This document shows, one piece after another, positions 44,728 to 53,521 of a stretch of DNA of 64,000 bases. The notes beneath the pieces were generated by a model, which was given only the letters and a program-made list of their open reading frames with translations, was not told where the DNA came from and did no database searches. Origin of the DNA: Kribbella catacumbae DSM 19601. Lineage in GTDB: Bacteria > Actinomycetota > Actinomycetes > Propionibacteriales > Kribbellaceae. Location: assembly GCF_000372465.1 (NCBI RefSeq), contig NZ_AQUZ01000013.1:1-64000 (forward strand), given 5' to 3'. The position numbers and the translations under genes are program-made. Position 1 is the first letter of the stretch. Every line of letters begins with the position of its first letter.

Positions 44728-45909
44728 TCACCTTTCCGAGACGTTCCCGCGGCACCAGGACGGCGCCACCACAGGGTTGCATCGTACGGCGGTGTCGCCC
44801 GGGAGCTTGGCGACGAAGTCACTGTCGTACCGCGCTGCCATCCCGGCCACCGGGAAGTCCGTGGTGACCCACTGAGCGCCGCTCCCGAGGGCGATCCCGA
44901 CTCGGCTGGTCTCGTTCGTCAGCACCGTCGACATCGGCTCATCAGACCGGGTGCGGACCATGTACCCCTTCTTGACCAGCCGCTGGATCTCGGCCTGGTT
45001 CGCGCCCCGCGGGTCGTTCACCATCGTCACTGCGGCGTCCGGCTGACCTTCCGGGCCCCGAGTGAACACGGCCCGGCCCTCGAGGTTCGGCTTACCCCCG
45101 CGGTAGAGGTCGCGGATCTCGCCAGGACCGCCGTTGTCGAAGAAGAACATCACCTTGCCCTGGGCCTGGCCAAGCGTCGGCCAGCCCTTGGTCAGCACGG
45201 ACTGCTCCAGCGTCAGGCCGCCCCGCCGGACGTCGTCGGGCGACAGCAACTGACCCTCGGAGAAGACCGACCGGATCTCGGCGTCGATGCTGTTCAGGTT
45301 GCCCAGGTCCCACGGCGGCGCCTTCACGCCCCCGGCCGCGACCAGCCGCGGGTCGGACTGCTTCAGCTCCAGCTGGATCGTGATCGGGGCGTGCTCCGGG
45401 TGGGCGTCGGACCAGCCCTTCACCTGCGTCAGGCACTTCACGAACGTCGAGCAGGTGGTGTCGTAGTCGAAGTCGGCCCAGTGCAGCACCTTGATCCCGG
45501 GCTTGGCCAGGTCCGGATCGGTCAGCGGGCCCTTACCGGCCATCTTCCGGATCAGCGGATAGGTGTAGAGCCCGCCCTGCGGGTCCGGGAACAGGTCGAG
45601 CTCGACCATCCGGATGTTCTGGTCCTCCAGCTGGGCCGGGATCGAAGCGTGCGAGTAGAAGAGCCCGACCGCGCCGGGGTCCTGCGCGAGCTGGATCTTC
45701 TTCTCGTCGTCGGGCGCCTCGCGGTGGTAGGCGTTGTGCGCCCCGATCTGCTGAAGCTGGTTGATCCGTACTCCGTGCCCTCCCCTGGCCCCGCCGTCGG
45801 CGCCGGTGACCGAGTTGTTCTGGTCCGGAGTCACCGCGGACCCGGCCAGGCCGGCGGCCGCGACGCTCAACGACGCGAGTCCCGCGATCCACTTGCTGCT
45901 GATCTGCAT
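44728..45909 (-). CDS. Secreted phosphoinositide-specific phospholipase C (calcium-dependent type)
   Basis: 393 residues. A signal peptide (residues 1 to about 26) precedes a PI-PLC TIM-barrel. The first catalytic His is in QQIGAHNAYHREA, followed by IRMVELDLFPDPQGG, VLHWADFDYDTTC and the second-half repeats TIQLELKQSDPR and VMFFFDNGGPG. This pattern matches the bacterial calcium-dependent PI-PLC family (PI-PLC-C1), which cleaves phosphoinositides outside the cell. Phosphatidylinositol is a major actinobacterial membrane lipid. It is divergent from a TetR gene. Confidence 0.85.
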   Translation of the reverse strand: MQISSKWIAGLASLSVAAAGLAGSAVTPDQNNSVTGADGGARGGHGVRINQLQQIGAHNAYHREAPDDEKKIQLAQDPGAVGLFYSHASIPAQLEDQNIRMVELDLFPDPQGGLYTYPLIRKMAGKGPLTDPDLAKPGIKVLHWADFDYDTTCSTFVKCLTQVKGWSDAHPEHAPITIQLELKQSDPRLVAAGGVKAPPWDLGNLNSIDAEIRSVFSEGQLLSPDDVRRGGLTLEQSVLTKGWPTLGQAQGKVMFFFDNGGPGEIRDLYRGGKPNLEGRAVFTRGPEGQPDAAVTMVNDPRGANQAEIQRLVKKGYMVRTRSDEPMSTVLTNETSRVGIALGSGAQWVTTDFPVAGMAARYDSDFVAKLPGDTAVRCNPVVAPSWCRGNVSER

Positions 45910-46054
45910 GCTGATGTTCCCCTCGACAGGCTTGGCGGCAGTCCTTCCGCGATTCTCGTCAGCGGAAGGTCACCTGAAGCCTGCATCGAACTGTCATACA
46001 AGTGAACGGCTCGGGGTTGGCAACGTTGTCCCTGTCCGGGGGCACAATGACCCC

Positions 46055-46729
46055 ATGGTCACCACTTCTGCCGGCGAGGAGCCGGGCACGGAGGCCGGTA
46101 CGGCGTACCCGTTGCGCCGGACGCCGACCCAGGACCGGGCCAACCGCCAGGTCGAGCGCATCCTCGACGCGGCCTGCGCCGAGGTGGTCGAGCGCGGCTA
46201 CGACGCCGCCTCCACCAGCAGCATCGCCCGCCGGGCCGAGATCGCGGTCGGCAGCGTCTATCGGTACTTCCCGGACAAGCGAACCCTGGTCCAGGCGATC
46301 GAGCGGCGCAACCAGCATCGCTACACCGAGGCGGTCCGCGAGCGGCTGGCGATGGTGGCGAACTGGCGCGAGGCTGTCGATGTCACCCTGGACACCTTCC
46401 GCGAGATGCACAGCACCGATCCGGGGTTCCGCGCGGTGGTGCTCAGCGGTCTGGGTGATCCGGACCTGGAGACGGCCCCGGGTGAGTTCGACGACCAGCA
46501 CGCGGGCGAGTTCGCCGAACTGCTCGCGCTGCGGTTCGGAGCCCAGGACAGCCGCGAGTTCCGGATGACCGTGACGCTGGCGATCGCGATGGGCGAGGCG
46601 CTGGCTCACCTGGCCGACCGGCTGCCGGCCGACGACGCGGAGTACGTGCTGGGGCAGGGCCGGCCGGCGCTGCACCGGCTGCTCGAACCGCATCTGCCGG
46701 GCAGCCCGCCCGAGCACCAGCTGCCCTGA
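46055..46729 (+). CDS. TetR family transcriptional regulator
   Basis: 224 residues from ATG. The TetR helix-turn-helix is in ILDAACAEVVERGYDAASTSSIARRAEIAVGSVYRYFPDKRTLVQAIE (SSIARRAEIAVGSVYRYFP is the diagnostic core). The C-terminal ligand domain is helical. It is divergent from the PI-PLC gene with 145 bp between starts; CAACGTTG (46021-46028) is a short perfect palindrome there and could be its operator. It may repress the phospholipase or itself. Confidence 0.9.
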   Translation: MVTTSAGEEPGTEAGTAYPLRRTPTQDRANRQVERILDAACAEVVERGYDAASTSSIARRAEIAVGSVYRYFPDKRTLVQAIERRNQHRYTEAVRERLAMVANWREAVDVTLDTFREMHSTDPGFRAVVLSGLGDPDLETAPGEFDDQHAGEFAELLALRFGAQDSREFRMTVTLAIAMGEALAHLADRLPADDAEYVLGQGRPALHRLLEPHLPGSPPEHQLP

Positions 46730-46738
46730 AACCACCAG

Positions 46739-46806
46739 TTGCCCGAGCCACCCCCGGCTCGAGCAACCTTGTCAAAATCAGAAGACCCCCGCCACCGTGG
46801 CGAGGG
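46739..46806. terminator. Two hairpins between convergent TetR and DUF3592 genes
   Basis: TTGCCCGAGCC (46739-46749) pairs with GGCTCGAGCAA (46756-46766) with one mismatch. A second stem pairs CCCC-CGCCA with TGGCG-GGG (46786-46806). The first is 10 nt after the TetR stop and the second faces the convergent gene, so each may serve one direction. Confidence 0.5.
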
Positions 46807-46845
46807 ACGAGGTGCGCACCGGCGTACCGGCCGAAGTTGAGCGAT

Positions 46846-47238
46846 CTAGGGCTGCGGCACCGGTGACCGCGGGCCGAGCTGCGGCCAGTGGCTCACCCGT
46901 CCCGCGATCCGGGCCCGGCGGGGCGCCCGGATGTCGTAGCTGACGATCACCCGGTCGTTCTTGCTGTAGCTGCTCGCCGAGGTCAGCGGGATCATCCGCT
47001 GGACCTGGAACGGGCCCTCGCCGTGGCGCGTGTAGTACTCGACGGTGATCTCCAGGCATTCGGCCGTGGCGCCGCTTTCCAGCTGCCCACTGACCGGTCC
47101 ACGCACCCGGGTCACTCGTCCGGCTGTCTTCTCGATCCCATCGCTGCGGCGCCGGACGCCCGCGACGATGTCTGCCACGATGCATGCCGTGACCAGCAGC
47201 ACCAGGCTTAAACCACCGAATACAACGATAGTCAACAT
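46846..47238 (-). CDS. DUF3592-like membrane-anchored protein
   Basis: 130 residues from ATG (MLTIVVFGGLSLVLLVT). One N-terminal membrane helix is followed by a soluble domain with EKTAGRVTRVRGPV, ECLEITVEYYTRHG and NDRVIVSYDIRAPRRARI, the DUF3592 pattern of a beta-sandwich. Its function is unknown. A longer frame from 47316 exists, but its extra N-terminus is low in codon bias. Confidence 0.75.
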   Translation of the reverse strand: MLTIVVFGGLSLVLLVTACIVADIVAGVRRRSDGIEKTAGRVTRVRGPVSGQLESGATAECLEITVEYYTRHGEGPFQVQRMIPLTSASSYSKNDRVIVSYDIRAPRRARIAGRVSHWPQLGPRSPVPQP

Positions 47239-47296
47239 GGCACTCACCCCCGACGCGCCGCCCGCTTGCGGCGCGGTCGTCGTTGTCGAAACTGCC

Positions 47297-47318
47297 TTGT
47301 GCGGGCCTTCCCGCACAA
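47297..47318 (-). terminator. Perfect 9-bp hairpin downstream of the DUF5107 gene
   Basis: TTGTGCGGG (47297-47305) pairs perfectly with CCCGCACAA (47310-47318) around CCTT. On the minus strand it follows the DUF5107 stop by 52 nt, a probable terminator. Confidence 0.5.
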
Positions 47319-47370
47319 CGGTGAGACGACGCCTGAGGCCAGTCGGTTCCCAGGTTCTGACAAATGTGTT

Positions 47371-49278
47371 TCAGCTGTCGCCGAACATGCCGAACTGGTA
47401 CCGCGCGGGCACCGGCCGTGACGTGCCCAGTTCGCGCTGCGCCCACTGCCAGTACTCCGCCAGCGGGTTCGTGCCCTCCTGTACTCCGGCCAGCTCGATC
47501 CCTTCATCCAGGAGCGCCTCCGCGCCGGCGGCATCACCGGTCTGCAGCAACTGCCGGACCCTGGCCAGCCGGATCCTCGGATGCGCACGAACCTCCTCCG
47601 AGGCCAGTCGATAGATCTCGTCCGCGAGCTGGCCGTCCTCGTCCTCAACGGCCGCGCTCAGCGCCTCTGCGAACAGCGGCACGAAGTCGCCTGGCACCAA
47701 CGCGACCGCCCGCCCGTAGTCGCGTGGACTCTTCGTACAGAGTGCGAGGTTGCGCAACGCCCAGGCGGTCTCCTGGTGCAGCCGCGACTCCTGCCACGCG
47801 ACGACCGCGCCCTCCTCGTCGCCGGCGTACCAACGGGCGACACCCCGGTGGTACCAGACCAGCCAGTTGTCGTCCTCGACCGCTTCGAGCAGGTCCTTCC
47901 AACCCACCAACGTGCCGTCAGGCGGGACGCTGATCGACGCCGGAGCGGCTAGCCGTCCGTCGAGTACCGGCAACCAGGCCCGTTCGCGCTCGGTCATGGT
48001 CTCCTCGGCGAACGGCGTGCCGGCGGAGACCTTCCAGCCCGTACGCCGCAACTCCAGCGCTCCCCAGCCGGACCCGGTCGCCAAGTGCTCGGCCGGCTGG
48101 GCATCGATGACGGTCAGCCACTCCTGCTCGCGCTCGGCCAGCGACGCCAGTACGGGTTCCAGTACTGCGCCCGTCCCGGCGCGAGCCGTCGTCCAATCCT
48201 CCGCATGCGCCGTCGCCGGATCGACACTCACCCGCCCATAGGCTTCGAGCCAGTGCCAATTGGTTGCTGCAGGCAACTTGAGGTGCTCCAGCTGGGTCCT
48301 GGCCAGCCCGGCCTGGATCTCGGCGTACCCGTGTCCCTGCAGCCCCGGCGCGAGCCACTCCTGCCAACGCCGGCCGCCGCGCGCCTCGCCCCAGACGAAC
48401 AGCTTCCGCCCACGCAGCCGATCCGTCGACGCCTGCGCCAACCCGTTGCCCTCGGCATCGAGTGCCGCGATCCACGGCCGCTCTTCTGGCGGCAGCTCGA
48501 AGAAGAAGTCGATCGCCCGGCGATGCCGCATCGGATAGGTCAGATCGATCCCGTCGTACTCCGGTACGCCGACCAGGTCGAGCCGGTTGCCGTACTCGAA
48601 CCGCCAAGCCTGATCCGCCGGGACGAGAACCCGCGTCTGCGGCGACTGCTCGACGGCGATGTTCGACCACCAGTACGCCGGAACCGTCTCCCTGGACGGG
48701 TTCTGGATCCGCGCCCCGACGTACAGCTGATCGGAGTCCTCGGGGAGCCAGAAGTCCAGCTGGGTGACCAGGTTGCGGGTGCGCTCCCATTCCCACAGCC
48801 GCAGCATCGGCGTACCGTCCGGGCCGTCGACGCGGGCCGCGTGCATCGGCGAGCAGGTGCCGGTCCAGTGGCCGGTGCTGCCGAGATTCCACTCGACGCC
48901 GCCGGCGAACCAGGCGTTGCGCAGGCCAAGGTTCGCCGGCTGGAAGACCGGGTTGCGATAGAGCAGTTCATCGCCGCTGGCCTTGTGCACGAGCGAGTAG
49001 AGGCGGCCGCCGAGGCTCGGCAGGATCGTCGCGCGGAGGTGCGCGTTCTCCAGGACCAGCGAAGGCAGCGCGCGCTCGACGAGTTCGCGGTCAAAGCCGT
49101 CCTGGTCGAGCGTGGGTAAGGTGCTGGACAGTACGCCGTAGCCGATGTCCTCCTGCATCTGCGGCGTCAGTTCGGCCACGTTCTCGACGCGATGCAGGTC
49201 CTGCTGACCACCCAGCGACGGAAGCGGGTTCTCCTCGCCGAGTGCGGCGGCGGGCAGCGTGAGATCTTGCGCAATCAT
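47371..49278 (-). CDS. DUF5107/TPR domain protein
   Basis: 635 residues from ATG at 49278; an earlier GTG is possible. The first two thirds have the DUF5107 beta-sandwich pattern (LPSLGGRLYSLVHKASGDELLYRNPVFQPANLGLRNAWFAGGVEWNLGSTGHW, in which GGRLYSL, NPVFQPANL and GGVEWNLGS are characteristic), similar to glycoside-hydrolase-associated proteins. The last third is alpha-helical with TPR-like repeats (WYHRGVARWYAGDEEGA). It possibly acts on carbohydrates. It is divergent from the flavoprotein gene with a short dyad between them. Confidence 0.8.
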   Translation of the reverse strand: MIAQDLTLPAAALGEENPLPSLGGQQDLHRVENVAELTPQMQEDIGYGVLSSTLPTLDQDGFDRELVERALPSLVLENAHLRATILPSLGGRLYSLVHKASGDELLYRNPVFQPANLGLRNAWFAGGVEWNLGSTGHWTGTCSPMHAARVDGPDGTPMLRLWEWERTRNLVTQLDFWLPEDSDQLYVGARIQNPSRETVPAYWWSNIAVEQSPQTRVLVPADQAWRFEYGNRLDLVGVPEYDGIDLTYPMRHRRAIDFFFELPPEERPWIAALDAEGNGLAQASTDRLRGRKLFVWGEARGGRRWQEWLAPGLQGHGYAEIQAGLARTQLEHLKLPAATNWHWLEAYGRVSVDPATAHAEDWTTARAGTGAVLEPVLASLAEREQEWLTVIDAQPAEHLATGSGWGALELRRTGWKVSAGTPFAEETMTERERAWLPVLDGRLAAPASISVPPDGTLVGWKDLLEAVEDDNWLVWYHRGVARWYAGDEEGAVVAWQESRLHQETAWALRNLALCTKSPRDYGRAVALVPGDFVPLFAEALSAAVEDEDGQLADEIYRLASEEVRAHPRIRLARVRQLLQTGDAAGAEALLDEGIELAGVQEGTNPLAEYWQWAQRELGTSRPVPARYQFGMFGDS

Positions 49279-49292
49279 GGTCGTCACATGCT

Positions 49293-49307
49293 GAACTCTT
49301 GCAGTTC
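49293..49307. promoter_or_regulatory. Dyad GAACT-N5-AGTTC between divergent genes
   Basis: GAACT (49293-49297) and AGTTC (49303-49307) form a 15-bp dyad 14 bp upstream of the DUF5107 start and 83 bp upstream of the flavoprotein start. It could be an operator for a shared regulator. Evidence is only symmetry and position. Confidence 0.35.
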
Positions 49308-49389
49308 TACGCAGCACTGTCCATTGGTCCATCGTCCGGGCCGCCCAGTCGGCTATACATGGACGACCGATGCGAGGGGATGGGCACCG

Positions 49390-51045
49390 ATGGACGCAGA
49401 TGTGATCGTCGTGGGAGCCGGGCTGGCTGGACTCGCCGCCACCGCCGAACTGGCCGACGCCGGCAAGAAGGTGTTGCTGCTCGACCAGGAACCGGAGGCC
49501 TCCCTCGGCGGGCAGGCGTTCTGGTCGTTCGGCGGCCTCTTCTTCGTGAACTCACCCGAGCAGCGCCACCTGGGGATCAAGGATTCCCGCGACCTCGCTC
49601 TGCAGGACTGGCTCGGCTCGGCCGGCTTCGACCGGCTGGACGACGAGGACACGTGGGCCCGGCAGTGGGCCGAGGCGTACGTCGACTTCGCGGCCGGCGA
49701 GAAGCGCCCGTGGCTGCACGCCCAGGGCGTCCGGTTCTTCCCGATCGTCGGCTGGGCCGAGCGCGGCGGCTACAACGCCGACGGCCACGGCAACTCGGTA
49801 CCGCGCTTCCACATCACCTGGGGAACCGGGCCGGGCCTGGTCGCGCCGTTCGAGCGTCGGGTCCGGGAGGCCGTCGCCAAGGGGCTGGTGGAGTTCCGGT
49901 TCCGGCACCGAGTGGACGAGCTGACCGTGACCGGTGGCGTGGTCGACGGCGTCTCCGGGAAGGTGCTCGAGCCGAGCGACGTGGCCCGCGGCGTCTCCAG
50001 CTCGCGGGTCGAGGTCGGTGACTTCGAGCTGAGCGCGCAGGCGGTGATCGTCACCTCCGGCGGGATCGGCGGCAATCACGATCTGGTCCGCTCGAGCTGG
50101 CCGGCCCGGCTGGGCAAGCCGCCGACGGAGATGATCTCCGGCGTACCGGCGCACGTCGACGGGCGGATGCTCGGCATCACCGAGACGGCCGGCGGCCGGT
50201 ACGTGAACCGCGACCGGATGTGGCACTACGTCGAAGGCATCCGCAACTGGGATCCGATCTGGCCGATGCACGGGATCCGGATCCTGCCCGGCCCGTCGTC
50301 GCTCTGGTTCGATGCCATCGGCAACAGGCTGCCCGCGCCGCTGTTCCCAGGCTTCGACACGCTCGGCACGCTCGACCACATCATGAAGACCGGCTACGAC
50401 TACAGCTGGTTCGTGCTGACCAAGAAGATCATCGAGAAGGAGTTCGCGCTCTCCGGGCAGGAACAGAACCCGGACCTGACCGGCAAGGACATCAAGGCCA
50501 TTCTCGGCCGGGCCTTCGGCGGGCCGACCAAGCCGATCCAGGCGTTCATGGACAAGGGCGCCGACTTCGTCGTCCGGGACAACCTGCCCGATCTGGTCCG
50601 CGGCATGAACGAGGTGGCCGGCTCGGACCTGATCGACCTCGCCGGCCTCGAACGGCAGATCCGCGCCCGGGACCGGGAGATGGACAACAAGTTCACCAAG
50701 GACCTGCAGGTGACCGCACTGCGTGGCGCGCGCAGCTATCTGGGCGACAAGCTGATCCGGGTCGCGACCCCGCACAAGATCCTCGACCCCAAGGCCGGCC
50801 CGCTCATCGCCGTCAAGCTCAACATCCTGACCCGCAAGTCCCTCGGCGGCCTGCAGACCGACCTGGACTCCCGCGTACTGCGAGCTGACGGCACCCCGCT
50901 CCCAGGTGTCTACGCGGCCGGCGAGGTCGCCGGCTTCGGCGGCGGCGGCATCCACGGCTACCGCTCTCTCGAAGGCACCTTCGTCGGTGGCTGCCTCTTC
51001 ACCGGCCGTACTGCGGGTCGCGCAGCCGCCAAGGCGGTGTCCTGA
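49390..51045 (+). CDS. FAD-binding dehydrogenase, 3-ketosteroid dehydrogenase-like
   Basis: 551 residues from ATG behind GAGGGG. The nucleotide-binding motif VVGAGLAGLAATAELADAGKKVLLLDQ opens the protein. ASLGGQAFWSFGGLFFVNSP and the C-terminal AGEVAGFGGGGIHGYRSLEGTFVGGCLFTGR are typical of the family of FAD-dependent dehydrogenases that annotations label KsdD-like flavoproteins or fumarate-reductase-like. The natural substrate is unclear, since no other steroid genes are present. It is divergent from the DUF5107 gene, with a hairpin after its stop. Confidence 0.85.
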   Translation: MDADVIVVGAGLAGLAATAELADAGKKVLLLDQEPEASLGGQAFWSFGGLFFVNSPEQRHLGIKDSRDLALQDWLGSAGFDRLDDEDTWARQWAEAYVDFAAGEKRPWLHAQGVRFFPIVGWAERGGYNADGHGNSVPRFHITWGTGPGLVAPFERRVREAVAKGLVEFRFRHRVDELTVTGGVVDGVSGKVLEPSDVARGVSSSRVEVGDFELSAQAVIVTSGGIGGNHDLVRSSWPARLGKPPTEMISGVPAHVDGRMLGITETAGGRYVNRDRMWHYVEGIRNWDPIWPMHGIRILPGPSSLWFDAIGNRLPAPLFPGFDTLGTLDHIMKTGYDYSWFVLTKKIIEKEFALSGQEQNPDLTGKDIKAILGRAFGGPTKPIQAFMDKGADFVVRDNLPDLVRGMNEVAGSDLIDLAGLERQIRARDREMDNKFTKDLQVTALRGARSYLGDKLIRVATPHKILDPKAGPLIAVKLNILTRKSLGGLQTDLDSRVLRADGTPLPGVYAAGEVAGFGGGGIHGYRSLEGTFVGGCLFTGRTAGRAAAKAVS

Positions 51046-51091
51046 CACACCATTGGCCGGCGGTCGCTTGTGTGGTGTGAGCCTCTGTCTG

Positions 51092-51128
51092 CGGGTCAGG
51101 ACGCCTTCTAGCGTGTCGTCCTGACCCG
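51092..51128 (+). terminator. Perfect 12-bp hairpin between flavoprotein and hydrolase genes
   Basis: CGGGTCAGGACG (51092-51103) pairs perfectly with CGTCCTGACCCG (51117-51128) around a 13-nt loop. It ends just before the AGGAGGACC ribosome-binding site of the next gene, so it can terminate the upstream transcript or control translation of the hydrolase. Confidence 0.55.
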
Positions 51129-51144
51129 ATCCAGGAGGACCGCC

Positions 51145-52392
51145 ATGCGCCGGTGCATCGCCTTGTCAGTTGCCGTTCTGCTCCTCGTTTGCGGCTTCGC
51201 AGTACCGGCTGAGGCGCAGGGATGCCCGCGATTGCGGGTGCCCGGCGCGGAGTACCAGGTGGTGGCCTGTCTGGCCGACCTGACCACGGCGGGGACGGTC
51301 GCGTCGGGGCATACGAATCCGGCGGACTATGCGGGGCTGACCTCTGCCGGTCTACCTCAGCAAGCGGGAGTGCCCGGCATACAGATTGACGGGTACTTCC
51401 CGGACTCGTCGCGGACGAACACGAATCACGGGTGGAACCACGACGCGCAGTACGTGATCCGGCTGCCGGAGAAGTGGAACGGCGGGCTGGTCGTGGCGGG
51501 TTCGCCGGGAGTGCGGGCGCAGTACGCGAACGACAAGGCGATCTCGGACTGGGTGCTGGCACACGGCTATGCGTTCGCGGCGACCGACAAGGGCAACACC
51601 GGCGTGAACTTCTTCGCCGACGGCGTGCGGCCTGGCGACGCGATCGTGGAGTGGAACCAGCGGACCACCCAGCTGACCCGTGCGGCGCGAGCGGTCGTTG
51701 CCCAACGCTACGGACGGCCTCCGCGGGAGGTGATCGCCGCGGGCGTCTCGAACGGCGGCTACCTGGTTCGCTGGCAACTTGAGAATCACCCAGAGCTCTA
51801 CACGCGCGGCGTCGATCTCGAAGGCACCCTCTGGGCCGCCGACGGACCCAACCTGCTCACCTTCTTGCCCCCGGCAATCAAGGGCTACGAGCAACAGTCG
51901 CCCACGGCAATTGTTGCCGCCGGCTTCGACCCGCGATCGGACTTCCTCTGGGACTACCACTACACGGTCTACTGGAAGTTGACCCAGCGGATCTACACGG
52001 CCGAGCTCGACCCGACGTACACCGGCAAGGAAGCCGACTACGACTACGCGTCCCGCCCCGCCGCGCAGCACGCCGTACGACGGATCGCACTGACCGGCCG
52101 GATCGGGCGGCCACTCGTCACTCTGCACGGCACGCTCGACAGCCTGTTGCCGATCACCCAGGACTCGGACGTCTACGCCGCAATGGTCAGCCGAGCCGGC
52201 CGAGCGCGGCTGCACACGTACCAGCGGGTCGAAGCAGGCAACCACGTCGACGGCCTCGTCGACGCCTACCCCGACCGGCTGACACCCCTCGTCCCCCTTC
52301 TACAGAAGGCGATCTCGGGCCACCGCCCACTACCTGTTCATTCGCCCCCTTTTCACCCTCCACGCAGGCAGCCCGGCGCTGTCGCAAGCTGA
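51145..52392 (+). CDS. Secreted alpha/beta hydrolase, tannase/PHB-hydrolase-like, with element-derived C-terminus
   Basis: 415 residues from ATG behind AGGAGGACC. A signal peptide (cleaved near AEAQG) precedes an alpha/beta hydrolase with the nucleophile Ser in AAGVSNGGYLVRWQ, FLWDYHYTVYW, and the Asp/His region TLHGTLDSLLPI and EAGNHVDGLVD. It resembles secreted esterases of the tannase/3-hydroxybutyrate oligomer hydrolase type. The last about 22 codons (from HRPLPVHSPPFHP) and the stop are read from palindrome copy 4, so the natural C-terminus was replaced or extended. Confidence 0.82.
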   Translation: MRRCIALSVAVLLLVCGFAVPAEAQGCPRLRVPGAEYQVVACLADLTTAGTVASGHTNPADYAGLTSAGLPQQAGVPGIQIDGYFPDSSRTNTNHGWNHDAQYVIRLPEKWNGGLVVAGSPGVRAQYANDKAISDWVLAHGYAFAATDKGNTGVNFFADGVRPGDAIVEWNQRTTQLTRAARAVVAQRYGRPPREVIAAGVSNGGYLVRWQLENHPELYTRGVDLEGTLWAADGPNLLTFLPPAIKGYEQQSPTAIVAAGFDPRSDFLWDYHYTVYWKLTQRIYTAELDPTYTGKEADYDYASRPAAQHAVRRIALTGRIGRPLVTLHGTLDSLLPITQDSDVYAAMVSRAGRARLHTYQRVEAGNHVDGLVDAYPDRLTPLVPLLQKAISGHRPLPVHSPPFHPPRRQPGAVAS

Positions 52393-52425
52393 CGAGGGTG
52401 AAAAGGGGGCGAATGAACAGGTAGT
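52329..52425. repeat. Family 1 long palindrome, copy 4 (overlaps the hydrolase end)
   Basis: The arms 52329-52360 and 52394-52425 are 32 nt and perfectly complementary, the longest of the four. Its 33-nt centre is the reverse complement of copy 2's centre with few differences (TTGCGACAGCGCCGG shared). The left arm lies inside the hydrolase reading frame, which reaches its TGA at 52390 in the centre. The element ends 6 bp from the stop of the opposing RIO kinase gene. Confidence 0.85.
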
Positions 52426-52431
52426 AGTGGG

Positions 52432-53367
52432 CTAGAACACCATGGTCAGGAGGTCGGCGAAGAGTTCTTGTTCGTCGACCTCCAGGCCGCGGCTGGTGAA
52501 CCAGGCGCACATGTTGTGGCAGTCGCGGAGCAGGAAGTCCATCCCCTTCGGGTTGCCGACGATGTCGACCACCTGCGGGAGATCGATCATCACGATCCGG
52601 TCGCCCTGCGCCAGCACGTTGTACGGCGACAGGTCTCCGTGGGCCAACCCCGCCCTGGCCAACTCGCGCATCCCGTCCCGCAGTTGCTCGAAGTACGAGC
52701 CGAGCAACTCCGGTTTGGGCCGGACCTGCGCCAACCGCGGCGCCGCGCCGCCGTCACCGTCGTCGATGAACTCCATCAGCAGCTCGGTGCCGTCGACCTG
52801 AACCGGGTATGGCACAGGGACACCGGCTTTCCAGAGCCGGCAGAGTGCGTCCCACTCCGCATAGGCCCATTGACCGGCCGCGACGCTCCTGCCGTGCGAG
52901 GTTTTCTTCGCCATCGCGCGACTGTCACGGCTGTTGCGAGTACGCCGGCCTTCGACGTACGACGTACTGCGGTGGAACGAGCGGTGCTCCTCGGAGCGAT
53001 ACCGCTTGGCGGCCAGGAGCGACCGCCGGGCCGGGTTGTCGCCGATCTGCTGCACTGCTCGTTCGAGCAGGAAGACATCGGCTTCCTTGCCGGTTTTGAG
53101 GATGCCGAGCTCGGTATCGATCGCGGCCTGTTCCGTCACTACCCAATCGGGCCGTGGCTGTGTCACTGAATGGGGACCGCGAGAGCCGCGCTCGACATCC
53201 AGCCAGGTTGACCAGCGTTGGTCCGGATCCAGTTCTTCTTCCACTTCGCTGAAGTGAAAGACGAAGGCATCGGCAACGTCTGGTTGGGACTCGTCGCTGG
53301 TCAGTGCCGCCCAGCGATCGTCGAGGTCAGTGGATTGGTGGTCCGTACGAAAGACGTCGGAAGACAT
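52432..53367 (-). CDS. RIO1-type serine/threonine kinase
   Basis: 311 residues from ATG behind AGGAGCAC. A RIO kinase core is evident: GILKTGKEADVFLLER (nucleotide-binding Lys), LLAAKRYRSEEHRSFHRSTSYVEGRRTRNSRDSRAM (in part), the catalytic HGDLSPYNVLAQGD and metal motif IDLPQVVD. The C-terminal FLLRDCHNMCAWFTSRGLEVD follows. RIO kinases act in ribosome biogenesis in eukaryotes and archaea; bacterial members are poorly understood. It ends beside palindrome copy 4. Confidence 0.9.
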   Translation of the reverse strand: MSSDVFRTDHQSTDLDDRWAALTSDESQPDVADAFVFHFSEVEEELDPDQRWSTWLDVERGSRGPHSVTQPRPDWVVTEQAAIDTELGILKTGKEADVFLLERAVQQIGDNPARRSLLAAKRYRSEEHRSFHRSTSYVEGRRTRNSRDSRAMAKKTSHGRSVAAGQWAYAEWDALCRLWKAGVPVPYPVQVDGTELLMEFIDDGDGGAAPRLAQVRPKPELLGSYFEQLRDGMRELARAGLAHGDLSPYNVLAQGDRIVMIDLPQVVDIVGNPKGMDFLLRDCHNMCAWFTSRGLEVDEQELFADLLTMVF

Positions 53368-53521
53368 CAGATGTGCTCCTGGAAGAAGAGGTGAAGCTGA
53401 CGCGGACATGCCGCAGCACAGTGATCGACATCCGTCAGCCCTCCTTAGGTCCAGGCAGCACTCGTAGCTGCACAATCTGCTTCAGCATGCAGGCCGCTTC
53501 CCGGCACCGCAACTGATTTAA

